Shown in pieces: positions 1 through 12,891 of a DNA stretch of 64,000 nucleotides. The position numbers and the translations under genes are program-made. The notes beneath the pieces were generated by a model. The model was not told the DNA's origin, made no database searches, and saw only the letters and a program-made list of their open reading frames with translations. Source of the stretch: Synaphobranchus kaupii (taxonomy: Eukaryota; Chordata; Actinopteri; Anguilliformes; Synaphobranchidae); the NCBI GenBank assembly GCA_029718625.1, contig CM056389.1:8099287-8163286 (forward strand), read 5' to 3'. Every line of letters begins with the position of its first letter. The stretch's first letter is position 1.

Positions 1-614
1 AGTACATTGACCCCATGAATGAACTGTAACACGTCTGCGGTCACAACATACACCTCAAGCAATTGTAACACTTTATTAATGAAGGCTCATACATAACCCT
101 TTTCCCAACCCCCGGATCTTTAACAGCTAGTGTTGTGGCTTATTACACCCGCTCATGTGTACCGCTGCAACTGGGGTATTGAAATCACTCCTGTCCGTGT
201 GTCTGTCTGTCTTTCCATCCGTTACAGCCTTAGCGGCGACAGTTATGATCCGATTTGGATGAAACTTCGCGCACAGGTTGACAGGCGGCCAAGAACCTGC
301 ATTCTCAAATATAAATCGGTCAACGACAAGCATTTTAACTTGTATTAATTTCTGCCAAAGTCTAATGAAATCAACGTGGAGGAATAGACGTTGGATAAAT
401 ACAGTGTTTCAACTTTTAAACACACAATGGCGTACATGGGGAGAGCAACACTCGCACATTTTGTCAAAGGCTTTGCCTGCTCACGTGCGGGTGTATGTAT
501 GCATCTCTCTGAATGCCATTCTAGTACTGCTACATACAGTCCCTGAAGAAAAATAATGGAAACTCAACGCTGTTCCACCATACTCAGTCATGGTGGTTCC
601 ATGATGGCATACAG
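1..614. other. Intergenic sequence, no gene recognised
   Basis: No splice-consistent or long open frame is supported here. The part at about 190-290 resembles an old dispersed repeat (separate entry). From 607 the sequence runs into the target-site flank of the foldback element at 615. Confidence 0.6.
140..330. repeat. Possible ancient dispersed repeat with GTCTGTCTGTC motif
   Basis: A run of GTCTGTCTGTC is followed by text of the form 'CCGTTACAGCC...GATTTGGATGAAACTT'. Sequences of this general form (short CTGT run, then a 'gatttggatgaaactt' block) recur in many animal genomes as degenerate dispersed repeats. On the minus strand it reads TDGKTDRHTDR, typical of translated repeats rather than protein. 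The family is not known to me by name, and no termini or target duplication could be found. Confidence 0.3.
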
Positions 615-3600
615 CAGTGGGTCCCCAACCCTGTTCCTGGAGATCTACCGTCCTGTAGGGTTTCACTCCAACCCTAACAAAGCACACCTCATTCAACAGC
701 TAGAGATCTACCGTCCTGTAGGCTTTCACTCCAACCCTAACAAAGCACACCTCACTCAACAGCTAGAGATCTACCATCCTGTAGGTTTCACTCCAACCCT
801 AACAAAGCACACCTCATTCAACAGCTAGAGATCTACCGTCCTGTAGGTTTTCACTCCAACCCTGACAAAGCACACCTCATTCAACAGCTAGAGATCTACC
901 GTCCTGTAGGGTTTCACTCCAACCCTAACAAAGCACACCTCATTCAACAGCTAGAGATCTACCGTCCTGTAGGGTTTCACTCCAACCCTAACAGAGCACA
1001 CCTCATTCAACAGCTAGAGATCTACCGTCCTGTAGGGTTTCACTCCAACCCTAACAAAGCACACCTCATTCAACAGCTAGAGATCTACCGTCCTGTAGGT
1101 TTTCACTCCAACCCTAACAAAGCACACCTCATTCAACAGCTAGAGATCTACTGTCCTGTAGGTTTTCACTCAAACCCTAACAAAGCACTCCTCACTCAAC
1201 AGCTAGAGATCTACCGTCCTGTAGGTTTTCACTCAAACCCTAACCAAGCACACCTCATTCAACAGCTAGAGATCTACTGTCCTGTAGGTTTCACTCCAAC
1301 CCTAACAAAGCACACCTCACTCAACAGCTAGAGATCTACCGTCCTGTAGGTTTTCACTCCAACCCTAACAAAGCACACCTCATTCAACAGCTAGTGATCT
1401 ACCGTCCTGTAGGTTTTCACTCCAACCCTAACAAAGCACACCCCATTCAACAGCTAGAGATCTACCGTCCTGTAGGTTTTCACTCCAACCCTAACAAAGC
1501 ACACCTCATTCAACAGCTAGAGATCTACCGTCCTGTAGGTTTTCACTCCAACCCTAACAAAGCACACCTCATTCAACAGCTAGAGATCTACCGTCCTGTA
1601 GGTTTTCACTCCAACTCTAACAAAGCACTCCTCATTCAACAGCTAGAGATCTACCGTCCTGTAGGTTTTCACTCCAACCCTAACAAAGCACACCTCATTC
1701 AACAGCTAGTGATCTACCGTCCTGTAGGTTTTCACTCCAACCCTAACAAAGCACACCTCATTCAACAGCTAGAGATCTACCGTCCTGTAGGTTTTCACTC
1801 CAACCCTAACAAAGCACACCCCATTCAACAGCTAGAGATCTACCGTCCTGTAGGTTTTCACTCCAACCCTAACAAAGCACACCCCATTCAACAGCTAGAG
1901 ATCTACCGTCCTGTAGGTTTTCACTCCAACCCTAACAAAGCACACCTCATTCAACAGCTAGTGATCTACCGTCCTGTAGGTTTTCACTCCAACCCTAACA
2001 AAGCACACCTCATTCAACAGCTAGAGATCTACCGTCCTGTAGGTTTTCACTCCAACCCTAACAAAGCACACCTCATTCAACAGCTAGAGATCTACCGTCC
2101 TGTAGGTTTTCACTCCAACCCTAACAAAGCACACCTCATCCAACAGCTAGAGATCTACCGTCCTGTAGGCTTTCACTCCAACCCTAACAAAGCACACCTC
2201 ATTCAACAGCTAGTGATCTACCGTCCTGTAGGTTTTCACTCCAACCCTAACAAAGCACACCTCATTCAACAGCTAGAGATCTACCGTCCTGTAGGTTTTC
2301 ACTCCAACCCTAACAAAGCACTCCTCATTCAACAGCTTGAGACCTACCGTCCTGTAGGTTTTCACTCCAACCCTAACAAAGCACACCCCACTCAACAGCT
2401 AGAGATCTACCGTCCTGTAGGTTTTCACTCCAACCCTAACAAAGCACACCTCATCCAACAGCTAGAGATCTACCGTCCTGTAGGTTTTCACTCCAACCCT
2501 AACAAAACACACCTCATTCAACAGCTAGAGATCTACCGTCCTGTAGGTTTTCACTCCAACCCTAACAAAGCACACCCCACTCAACAGCTAGAGATCTACC
2601 GTCCTGTAGGTTTTCACTCCAACCCTAACAAAACACACCTCATCCAACAGCTAGAGATCTACCGTCCTGTAGGTTTCCACTCCAAACCTAACAAAGCGCA
2701 CCTCATTCAACAGCTAGAGATCTACCGTCCTGTAGGTTTTCACTCCAACCCTAACAAAGCACACCTCATTCAACAGCTAGAGATGTACCGTCCTGTAGGT
2801 TTTCACTCCAACCCTAACAACGCACACCTCATCCAACAGCTAGAGATCTACCGTCCTGTAGGTTTTCACTCCAACCCTAACAAAGCACACCTCATTCAAC
2901 AGCTAGAGATCTACCGTCCTGTAGGTTTTCACTCCAACCCTAACAAAGCACACCCCATTCAACAGCTAGAGATCTACCGTCCTGTAGGTTTTCACTCCAA
3001 CTCTAACAAAGCACTCCTCATTCAACAGCTAGAGATCTACCGTCCTGTAGGTTTTCACTCCAACCCTAACAAAGCACACCCCATTCAACAGCTAGAGATC
3101 TACCGTCCTGTAGGTTTTCACTCCAACCCTAACAAAGCACACCTCATTCAACAGCTAGAGATCTACCGTCCTGTAGGTTTTCACTCCAACCCTAACAAAG
3201 CACACCTCATTCAACAGCTAGAGATGTACCGTCCTGTAGGTTTTCACTCCAACCCTAACAACGCACACCTCATCCAACAGCTAGAGATCTACCGTCCTGT
3301 AGGTTTTCACTCCAACCCTAACAAAGCACACCTCATTCAACAGCTAGAGATCTACCGTCCTGTAGGTTTTCACTCCAACCCTAACAAAGCACACCCCATT
3401 CAACAGCTAGAGATCTACCGTCCTGTAGGTTTTCACTCCAACTCTAACAAAGCACTCCTCATTCAACAGCTAGAGATCTACCGTCCTGTAGGTTTTCACT
3501 CCAACCCTAACAAAGCACACCCCATTCAACAGCTAGAGATCTACCGTCCTGTAGGTTTTCACTCCAACCCTAACAAAGCACACCTCATTCAACAGCTAGA

Positions 3601-4951
3601 GATCTACCGTCCTGTAGGTTTTCACTCCAACCCTAACAAAGCACACCTCATTCAACAGCTAGAGATCTACCGTCCTGTAGGTTTTCACTCCAACCCTAAC
3701 AAAGCACACCTCATTCAACAGCTAGAGATCTACCGTCCTGTAGGTTTTCACTCCAACCCTAACAAAGCACACCTCATTCAACAGCTAGAGATCTACCGTC
3801 CTGTAGGTTTTCACTCCAACCCTAACAACGCACACCTCATCCAACAGCTAGAGATCTACCGTCCTGTAGGTTTTCACTCCAACCCTAACAAAGCACACCT
3901 CATTCAACAGCTAGAGATCTACCGTCCTGTAGGTTTTCACTCCAACCCTAACAAAGCACACCCCATTCAACAGCTAGAGATCTACCGTCCTGTAGGTTTT
4001 CACTCCAACTCTAACAAAGCACTCCTCATTCAACAGCTAGAGATCTACCGTCCTGTAGGTTTTCACTCCAACCCTAACAAAGCACACCCCATTCAACAGC
4101 TAGAGATCTACCGTCCTGTAGGTTTTCACTCCAACCCTAACAAAGCACACCTCATTCAACAGCTAGAGATCTACCATCCTGTAGGTTTTCACACCAACCC
4201 TAACAAAGCACGCCTCATTCAACAGCTAGAGATCTACCATCCTGTAGGTTTTCACTCCAACCCTAACAAAGCACACCTCATTCAACAGCTAGAGATCTAC
4301 CGTCCTGTAGGTTTTCACTCCAACCCTAACAAAGCACACCTCATTCAACAGCTAGAGATCTACCGTCCTGTAGGTTTTCACTCCAACGCTAACAAAGCAC
4401 ACCTCATTCAACAGCTAGAGATCTACCGTCCTGTAGGTTTTCACTCCAACCCTAACAAAGCACGCCTCATTCAACAGCTAGAGATCTACCGTCCTGTAGG
4501 TTTTCACTCCAACCCTAACAAAGCACACCTCATCCAACAGCTAGAGATCTACCGTCCTGTAGGTTTTCACTCCAACCCTAACAAAGCACGCCTCATTCAA
4601 CAGCTAGAGATCTACCGTCCTGTAGGTTTTCACTCCAACCCTAACAAAGCACACCTCATCCAACAGCTAGAGATCTACCGTCCTGTAGGTTTTCACTCCA
4701 ACCCTAACAAAGCACACCCCACTCAACAGCTAGAGATCTACCGTCCTGTAGGTTTTCACTCCAACCCTAACAAAGCACTCCTCATCCAACAGCTAGAGAT
4801 CTACCGTCCTGTAGGTTTTCACTCCAACCCTAACAAAGCACACCCCACTCAACAGTTGGGGATCTATTTGAGCTGCTATAGTAGTAGAATCAGTGTTGGA
4901 ATGAAAACCTTCAGGGCGGTAGATCTCCAGGAACAGGGTTGGGGACCACTG
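615..4951. mobile_element. hAT-type foldback element (MITE) expanded by an internal tandem array
   Basis: The outer ends are inverted: the left end reads CAGTGGGTCCCCAACCCTG and the right end reads CAGGGTTGGGGACCACTG. The inversion continues inward through the 'ctggagatctaccgtcctg' segment. The flanking octamers GCATACAG (607-614) and GCGTAGAG (4952-4959) agree at 6 of 8 positions, fitting a worn 8-bp target duplication. An 8-bp duplication with CAG..CTG ends is the signature of the hAT superfamily. The element has no transposase and is non-autonomous. A smaller copy of the same family lies at about 38875-39255. Confidence 0.75.
640..4858 (+). repeat. 63-bp minisatellite, 67 units
   Basis: Each unit begins GAGATCTACCGTCCTGTAGG and ends CATTCAACAGCTA. 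From 640 to 4858 there are 67 units: 65 of 63 bp and two of 62 bp that lack one T in the TTTT run, near 785 and 1290. Because 63 is divisible by three, one frame stays open after the second 62-bp unit and reads a 21-residue repeat starting EIYRPVGF, about 55 times. That frame opens with GTG rather than ATG, has no gene context, and varies freely at the amino-acid level, so it is read as a non-coding satellite. Unit variants recur in longer blocks (see findings). Confidence 0.95.
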
Positions 4952-5713
4952 GCGTAGAGGCTTTTTCCTTACATCAATTGGGTGCCCTCGTTGACTTTGA
5001 AGGCAAGGTCAATATCAATCATTGCTTCATGGTTATGAGCGATCATCCTCAACCCTCATGTTAAAGAATGTCTCTCCTGCAGCGAGGGCCGTCTTTCAAC
5101 ATCACAATTTCCATGCCCGCAGAGTAATCGCCCAATCGATTCAAGCATTTACGCCACATTCTGGATTGATAAATAAATGCCTTTTCCATGGATCAAGTTC
5201 TTCAAATCGGGACTGACATAACTGTGCTACTGAAATGCCATCTTTCAAGAGCAAAAAAATCAATAAATAATGATATCCACTGACAAACAGCCCAAACATA
5301 TACAACAAAAATATGTTATTAATATCCCAATAATGAGCATATTTTGTACAGGGCAGGCTCGTTCTCAAGCTGAAACAAACAAAAATCTGCTTAGTGAGGA
5401 AGAGGGGCAGACAGAAACTTTTTAAAAAAATGAAGTTTTCATTTGAAAGTTTTTTTTTTTCTTTTTTTCTTGGAACTGTGCTCCGATTAAGTCAGTTCAA
5501 AACACATTAGCTGCAGTTTTGATCAAAGAAATTAAATAAATAAATCTTTCACTTTCTCAAGTAAGCTGTAATACTTGGAAGTTGCTGTTAAAGCCTGAAT
5601 TATTAACCAGTCGGCCTGTGAAACTGCAGGGGTGCAGCGGGAAGTTCCAAAGTTCATCTTTTTTTGATAGTCTGTCATTATACCAAGTAGCAGAATAAGA
5701 ATTAGAAGAAGGA

Positions 5714-5744
<31 letters not shown>

Positions 5745-8056
5745 AAGAAGAAGAAGAAGAAGAAGAAGAAGGTTTTCTAAAAATGGAAAAGCGTGTAATT
5801 AATATGAATTTTAGTTTCCTTGATGGTTTTTGAATTCACTGTTATTGACTGTGAAAAGGATGTACACTGGTATTCAGAACGATAAAAGGCATACAATTAT
5901 GGTCAGAATTTAATGGTATTTTTAATGGAAATTTAAATAATTTAACTATGTGAAACATTCATATATTAGTGACTCTACATGTAGTGCATTTGTATTAGCC
6001 TACTAAAATGTGGCAATGTCAGTGGATAATTGGATTCCAGTGAAATAATATACGGCTAGTTCACTCTCCTGTGTGTTTTCCTAGATTCTCCCAAGAGGAG
6101 GGAGAGTAGACCCTGTACTGTAGTTAGATTAGCAGTAGGAAATGACGTGCTCTCCTCACAAAAGACTTGTAAATTAGCTTACGGGTGCTGTAGCCCAGGG
6201 AGAATTCAATAAGAAAAGAAACCTGGCAGCAATCTCCAATATAATCTTAATAGCAGCAGTAACTTGGGTGTGTTTCGGCTACAAAGCCTTTATCAGCAAC
6301 TGATGTAGCTCTGTAGTTAGATTGGATTTGGAACGTGGGGGGACTTTTTTTTTTTGTAAATTTATTTATATTTTTGTGTTGTATTTCATTTCTGTGCTCC
6401 ACTGGTCCCTGTGTGTCAAACTATCACAGGCCAACCTGCATGTTAGAGCTGATCTGGGCCCCTTGTGTCCTTCCCACCACCAGGGGGCAGTGTTGAGCAC
6501 TATTTTCACATAGGCAACCATGAGTGCACTGGCCCTCAGCCTCAAGACTACCAGTTTTGGGGAGAAACTGTCTGAAAATATTCAGTAAGCTGACTTTTCC
6601 GGAAAAAAAATAAATAACTGGATATAACGGCAGACCATGGGTTGCTTTAGCCAGCTATTTTAAACATTCATGTCTGCTGCTTCGGATTTAGAGATTAAAA
6701 GATCACTGCAAGAATGCACGCATTACATAATTTTGGCGCCTTTACCACTTCAGTGTCTAATAAATAATTCAGGTTACCAGAACATCTTTGTTTTGAATCA
6801 CAATTTTTTTAAAATGTTGAAACAGTGGCAGACAGTCGGCCTTCTCTTTCTCTGCCAAGATCCTTGAGTGCACGGCACTTTACTGTACAGTAGGACCCCA
6901 AAATCAACAGTGTACTGAACAATAGCATCCAACTAAATCCCTGAAAGAAATGTTGTGTGTTTGCCCCCCCACCCCATCCTTCTCCTCTCCCTGCTGGCTG
7001 GCGTTCCATTTCCAAGAAAGAATCTTCCGGAATAGTTGACCTATTGTGGACAACAGCGAAGACAGAGGTGAAATAGCACACCCTGCTAGCACAAAGTATT
7101 CTCACATTTGAAATGATTAACCGAGAGAGAAAAGGGTAGAGCGAGAGAAAGAGACAGCGAGAGAGAGACAGAAAGAGAGAGAGAGTCTGAAAAGAAAGAG
7201 CAAAAACTGTTAGTGTATGTATGACCTGGTGTCAGAGATAAAACCATGGCTGTGGTGTAAAAAAAACAAAACCTGCTGCAGTCCTATCCCACAGGAGAGA
7301 GAGCGCACTGAAAGTCCTGCCCCACAGGAGAGAAAATCCTTTTCAACAAATGACTTGTTACCCCCCTAGTGTCACGGAGCTTGTGAAAATGAAGCAAAAC
7401 ATGAAAGAGAAAAATCTTCTCGTGAGGTTTTTTTTCTCTTTTTTTTTTCATACACTGACCCCTTTATGACTCCCCATATATCATAATGCTCAGAACGGTG
7501 AAGAGTCCAGAGAAATCAGCTCTCTCACTGCCCTTCATTTAATTATGCATCATTACATATGATTGCTTTAATACCTCAGACTGAACTCTCAATTTATATC
7601 CTTTTTAAAGTCTCTTTTTATTATTATTCATTATTAATAAATCCCAATACATCTCTGCTCAGGATATTAAGTTACTCTGATTCTCAGGCCAGAAAATCCA
7701 AACAAGGCATGATAAGTCAAGCTATCCTTGTGATCTGATATGGCCAGGAATAAATTACTCTGTTTCTTTGACTTTTTTTTGCTTACACTTAATTTATTTC
7801 TCAATTGTCTATTTTATTTATTTTTAATATGTATGGATGAGGTGCTGGCCTTTTGGGTGAGTCTGCCATGTAAAGAAAGGAATAAAGTCAAGGTGCTAGT
7901 TTTGGCTTTGCTCGGGTATACCCTGACAAAGGCCGCTCACAACCAAAACACTGGTGCAATTAATTCAGCAATGCGATGTAGAGAGGGGCAGCTTTATTTA
8001 TTTCTTCATATTTGTGTTTCATGAATGCAAAACATATGAAAAGTGCTGTGCTGTAT
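4952..8056. other. Intergenic sequence, no gene recognised
   Basis: AT-rich intergenic DNA. It holds the GAA microsatellite at 5715, an (A)/(T)-rich stretch near 5400-5470, a GA-rich stretch at 7118-7195 and a short partial duplication containing 'cccacaggagagaga' at 7289-7338. Open frames here are short and carry no recognisable domain. Confidence 0.6.
5715..5771 (+). repeat. (AAG)n microsatellite
   Basis: About 19 uninterrupted AAG triplets, preceded by imperfect ones from 5705. It is a purine-only strand that could form triplex DNA. There is no link to a gene in the window. Confidence 0.95.
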
Positions 8057-8460
8057 ACATTATTATTATTATTATTGTTAGTAGCAGCAGCAGCAGTAGT
8101 AGTAGTAGTAGTATTACTAGTAGTAGTAGTAGTAGCAGCAGCTGCAGTAGTAGTAGTAGCAGCAGTAGTAGTAGCAGCAGTAGTAGTAGTAGCAGTAGTA
8201 GTAGTAGTAGTATTACTAGTAGTAGTAGTAGCAGCAGCTGCAGTAGTAGAAGTAGTAGCAGCAGCAGCATTAGTAGTCATAGTAGTAGCAGCAGCAGCAG
8301 TAGTAGTAGCAGCAGCAGCAGTAGTAGTAGCAGTAGTAGTAGCAGCAGCAGCATTAGTAGTAGTAGCAGCAGCAGTAGTAGTAGCAGTAGGAGTAGTTGC
8401 AGTGGTAATAGTAGTAGTAGGCTAGTGGAGGTAGTAGTAGCAGTAATAGTGGTCAGTAAT
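8057..8460 (+). repeat. Compound trinucleotide repeat (ATT/AGT/AGC)
   Basis: About 400 bp of ATT, then mixed AGT and AGC triplets, sometimes as pure CAG/GTA sub-blocks and with short duplicated blocks containing 'agtattactagtag'. Several frames on both strands stay open and read poly-Ser, poly-Val, poly-Leu or Ala/Thr runs. This is a consequence of triplet repetition and not evidence of coding. Confidence 0.95.
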
Positions 8461-11400
8461 AGCAATTGTTGTTACTTTTGTTATAACAGTTGCATTGTTG
8501 TTATCATTTACAGATTTTATTATTTATTATTTACAGATGCACATTACAGTAATAAGCCCACGCATGGTCTCATACCCACGACCCCTATAGGCAGATTTTG
8601 AGAGCATCTGTTCCTCTCAATCACTGCACACATTAAGCAATATATACTGTGAGAGTCTGAGGTACAGAAGTACATCTGTGGTCAGTCGCTGTTCTCTGCA
8701 ATCACTGTTTTTTTTCAGAGAGGCCAGAAGAGTCACAATAAAGGGCCGTACAGTGTCAAAATAACTGCAAAAACAATGCCCCTTATCAGGCGGAACAGAC
8801 GCATCTGTCTTTCCCCTAATGCTGTACTCGATATGAGAGAGATACAGAGAGAGAGAAAGAGAGGGAGGGGGAGAGAGAGAGGAGGGGGAGGGCCGGGAGA
8901 GCAATTAAAGGTGCAAAATGTTCTGTGATGTTAAGAGCAACCTGTCCCTCTTGTTGCAGAGGGAATTGAATGGAACCTGATAGCAAACACAAACTAAGGG
9001 AACAAGGGGAATGAGAGAGACCATAGAAACTAAAATCTCCACAATGGTCGACACACGTTAACCACATCGTAGAAACCAGACTGATTAAACTGGTAGTATC
9101 GGGGGTGCTATTTTAGAAACCAAAAGTTTTCAGAATGGCGAGGAGACACATATTAAGTTTAACCACACCGTAGAAACCAGAATTACCAGAATAGTCAGAC
9201 AGATTAACCACACCATAGAATTACCAAACCACAACCAGAATTACAAAAACGGTAGACTTGGGAGTGCCATTTTCTGTATTTTCAAGCTCTCACCTGTTAC
9301 CTGTCCCATGTATTTGACTCACATACAGGTGAATCGAATTGGATTGTATAGACCAATGAGATCAATCCAAGCAGCTGTGTAGGGTAAGAGAAGCTGGTAG
9401 GTACCTGTTCGTCCCAGCTCGAAACAATGCCGCATGCTCAGGAAATTGGCAACGCCAGGCGCAGACACACACGTCTCGCACATTGTGAGAGCCCAATTGT
9501 TTTTCTCTGGCTCCTCGCTCCCTTGTTGGAGATTAATAATTGGTTTCATATTCCTATGAATCAATTGATTGCCCTCGTCTCTCACGTCCTTTAAATCTAG
9601 CTCTTCCGGGCCTGGTATAACTATATCACCTCAGCCGGAGGGACGGTGCCCTCACACTCTGTAATTACTTACGGGGGCCTGCTGCAGTGATCAAAAATTA
9701 TGGTCGGTTATTATTAGCAGATTATTATTCTTTTTTTTTTTTTTACTTCTTGTGCTTCAGAGAGCTGCAAATCCACCCTTATTACTTGAGTCCCCGCTTT
9801 GCAAAATTACTTCGGAGTTCGTGCCCTTGAAACAAAAGAGAAAGGGGGGGGGGGGGGGTGCCAATTGGATGGAAATACTTTATTTTCCTCAGAATTCATT
9901 TCCTAGGCAGAGAGAGAGAACATTTATAGCTCTGGTCCTGAATCAGTCACAGAAATATTGGTCTGGGACAGTGGTTATGAAGGGAACAAATTGGCCAGTC
10001 GACTGAATTATGGAAGCTGAAGTTTTGTAACCCCATCTGTAGACTTATTAAAGTTTAAATGCGTCCCAGGACTTGGGCTAAATCACAGGGAAGACTGTAA
10101 GTAATTGGTCTTTGGAATAGATGTGACAGACTGCTTCCCTTGAAATAGGATACAATAACTTTTAACCCCTGACGCCTTTTTTTTTAGGAGAATTCAAAGT
10201 AAAAAAAAAAATTATAATATGCAAAATACTCTTGGTCCTCAGCTACAGTCAAAGGTTGTGAGGCAGAAAAGTCAAGATGTTCCACAGGCTGCACGGAACA
10301 TTCTAGAAGTAATTGGAAAGCACTTTTTTTCCCCCAAAGCCTTGGAGCTCCTGGCGAGAAGGAGAGGTGGATTTACTTTGGGGACGGTCTGTCTGTGCGA
10401 CCTGAGAGGGAACCGTATTGCAAGGTTTCTTGGGAGAGGGTTTTTCCAGCAGCCCGCCCAGTTTGATGAGCTCACCCCGCAACACAGGCTGCCTCCATTA
10501 CAACACCACCCCCCCTGCCCCCACAGTGCCCACCTTGACTGAAGAGTTGAGAGACAAGATACCGCATCTTCATTTGCACACACCCCCCCCCCCCCACACA
10601 CACACACCCTGAAATAAATCCTTCTACAGGCCCCCACTGTTATGTGTGTCAGCTTCAGATCAGCTATAATGTGGAATAGAGGTGACTCCTACAGCCGGAT
10701 TTTTGCGATTTTGCAGCGGGTTGTTTACACGCACGACTGTGACCGAGTCCCACTGTAGACCGCGCGGGATAGTCGCAAATGTACCTGCCAGATGGCTGCA
10801 TGGGAAACGGGAGGCCTTCGCACTTCAAATGCAGCGGGGGGGGGGGGGGGGGGGAAGGGAAAAAAAGAAAAGAAAAAAAAACACTGAAAGGGGCGACTGA
10901 GCGGAGAGAGGGTAGGACAGTGAGGATAAGAGACCAACTAACTCTGCTCTGCCCCTGAATTCAATTCCCATTTGGACAGTGGCTTTTCAGCCTCTCCCCG
11001 CACCACCATCAGTTGATAAGTAAAGTCGATCTGTTGTTTTCCAAGCAATGAATTGAATTAGGTCACTGCCTGGAGGATTAACACTGGAGTGCTTTGTGCA
11101 GAGCCCTGGAGGGTGATGGGATGGGTGGGATGGGTGGGGGGGTTTGGCGGGTTTGTGCGGGGGTTACAGACAGAGCCAAGCAAATTACGTTGACCACAGG
11201 GCTTTTTGAAAGCGGTGGATTCAAAGGAGCACAAAACAATTTGAGTCACATTGTCTGCACTTTTAGACACCGGGTGCAATCGCTGCCTTCTTGGGAGTCT
11301 CTTGCAAAATGCTGTTATCACATACCCCCCCCCCCCCCCCCCCCCCCTCTCTCTCTCTCCCTCCCTCCCCCATACCCCCATCCCTCCCCCTATTTCTGTA

Positions 11401-12666
11401 CGGAATAAAACATGACAGGAGCTTCTCCGCCTGGTAATCTGCTTTCCCCGCTGTAGTCTCTGCACTGTTTCCACAAATCTTGTAAATGTCAGCGATCCTT
11501 AGTTAAGGATGCGGCGCATGTGTGATATAACCAGAGAGCGTAAGCATTTAGCAGACTAATATTGAGTTCTGTGTGTCACTCTTTGACACTCAACTGGCCA
11601 AGTATGCAATTTATTTTCATTTGATTGATGAACTGGTCTCTCACTGGTGAAACAGTGAGTGATGAACTAGTCACTCAATATAGTGAAACATTTCACAGGG
11701 CTTAACCTTGCTTATTTTATAAAATCACATTTTATACCCAATCTCTCCTTTAGAGCATTCAATTGTATTCACCGCATCATCCCAGCGGTCTGGGGGTGTG
11801 CAGGCATGCAGGCACACTCCTCTGAAGCGTGCACTTGTAGCTCCTAGTTTTTTGAGGACCACATGATGACTTGTTTACACCGTAGTGGTGTAAGATCGCT
11901 GCGACCGTTTTACCGCTGGTTAATTGAAGTAGCGATTAAGATAAACGAGATGTTTAAAAAGGCAGCAAGGGTGTCGTTCATCACCAGAACTTTATGACAA
12001 TTTATTGGGAGGAAGAAAAAAAAGGATCGCAAAACACACACGCACACACACAATTAAGCGCCAATGACTACATACGTCTTCATATTTAGATATTGAGAGC
12101 TGAAAGTGTGTTTTTTTCCCCCTTTTAAATGAATGATGACATTTCCCTCACTTTAACAGTTAACACAGGGGCAAAGTAGCATCTCACATCAGCGTCCTCA
12201 GAAGAAAAGGTGCCATTTTGTGTGAGGAACGAGGAAGGTGTCTAAAACAGCATAACTTCGGGATTGTAAGAGCTAGGTTGTGCTACTGACTCTGACTTAT
12301 TTGGCTGACCCCTTCACTGAGCCCCTATATAAGCCTGGCAAAGAAAATGAAGGGATTAAACAATGCTCATCAAATGGGGGATTGGCTAGGAGAGAGAAAA
12401 AAATATATATATTCCTTTAAAAAAAATAAACAGGGAGATAATTTGTATTAATGGCATATTGCCTGTATGCATTGAAATTTACATAGATACAGATTTTAGA
12501 GTACTGTTATGTAAAGGCATTATGCAACATGATTTTAATGTGCATATACTGAATATCAAAACAATGATTAAACTAGGATATAATGAGGACACAATTATTC
12601 ACATTGTGAATGTAGCCACACTGAGAAAATCCTTTTTTTTTTGCAGGTGGATTTTTGCATTTCACT
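8461..12666. other. Intergenic, transposon-poor; possible conserved non-coding elements
   Basis: No gene seen. A (GA)n-rich tract lies at 8836-8893. A degenerate repeat built on 'accacaccgtagaaaccagaa' motifs lies at 9018-9235. Long homopolymers occur at 9844 (G15), 10836 (G19) and 11325 (C23). The remaining text is unique-looking and AT-rich with many ATTA/TAAT cores (for example 9480-9700 and 11480-12000). I infer that parts may be conserved regulatory sequence; this rests on texture alone. Confidence 0.45.
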
Positions 12667-12674
12667 ATCTAGGG

Positions 12675-12878
12675 CAGGGGTCTTCAACCTTATCCCACAA
12701 GGGCCGGTGTGGGTGCGGGCTTTTGTTCCAACCAAGCAGTTGCATACCTGATTCTACTAATCAAGGTCCTTAGCAAAAACTCTAGTGATTGATTAGTAGA
12801 ATCAGGCGTGTAATTGCTTGGTTGGAACAAAAGCCCGCACCCACACCGGCCCTTGCGGGATAAGGTTGAAGACCCCTG
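12675..12878. mobile_element. hAT-type MITE with perfect 8-bp target duplication
   Basis: This is a 204-bp near-perfect foldback. The left end is CAGGGGTCTTCAACCTTATC and the right end is its complement, finishing GAAGACCCCTG. It is flanked on both sides by the octamer ATCTAGGG (12667-12674 and 12879-12886). The 8-bp duplication and CAGGGG termini assign it to the hAT group. There is no coding capacity. A related end is seen near 62880-62905 ('ggttgaagacccctgg'). Confidence 0.9.
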
Positions 12879-12891
12879 ATCTAGGGCCAAT

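Noticed and set aside
1394..4957. 1,187-codon open frame of 21-residue repeats (EIYRPVGF...)
   Set aside because: It opens with GTG, not ATG, and lies wholly inside a 63-bp satellite within a transposon. The frame is kept only because the unit length is a multiple of three. Variants are mostly amino-acid changing, with no sign of selection for protein.
7954..8601. Poly-Ser, poly-Val, poly-Leu and Ala/Thr open frames
   Set aside because: They are translations of a compound triplet microsatellite in several frames and both strands.
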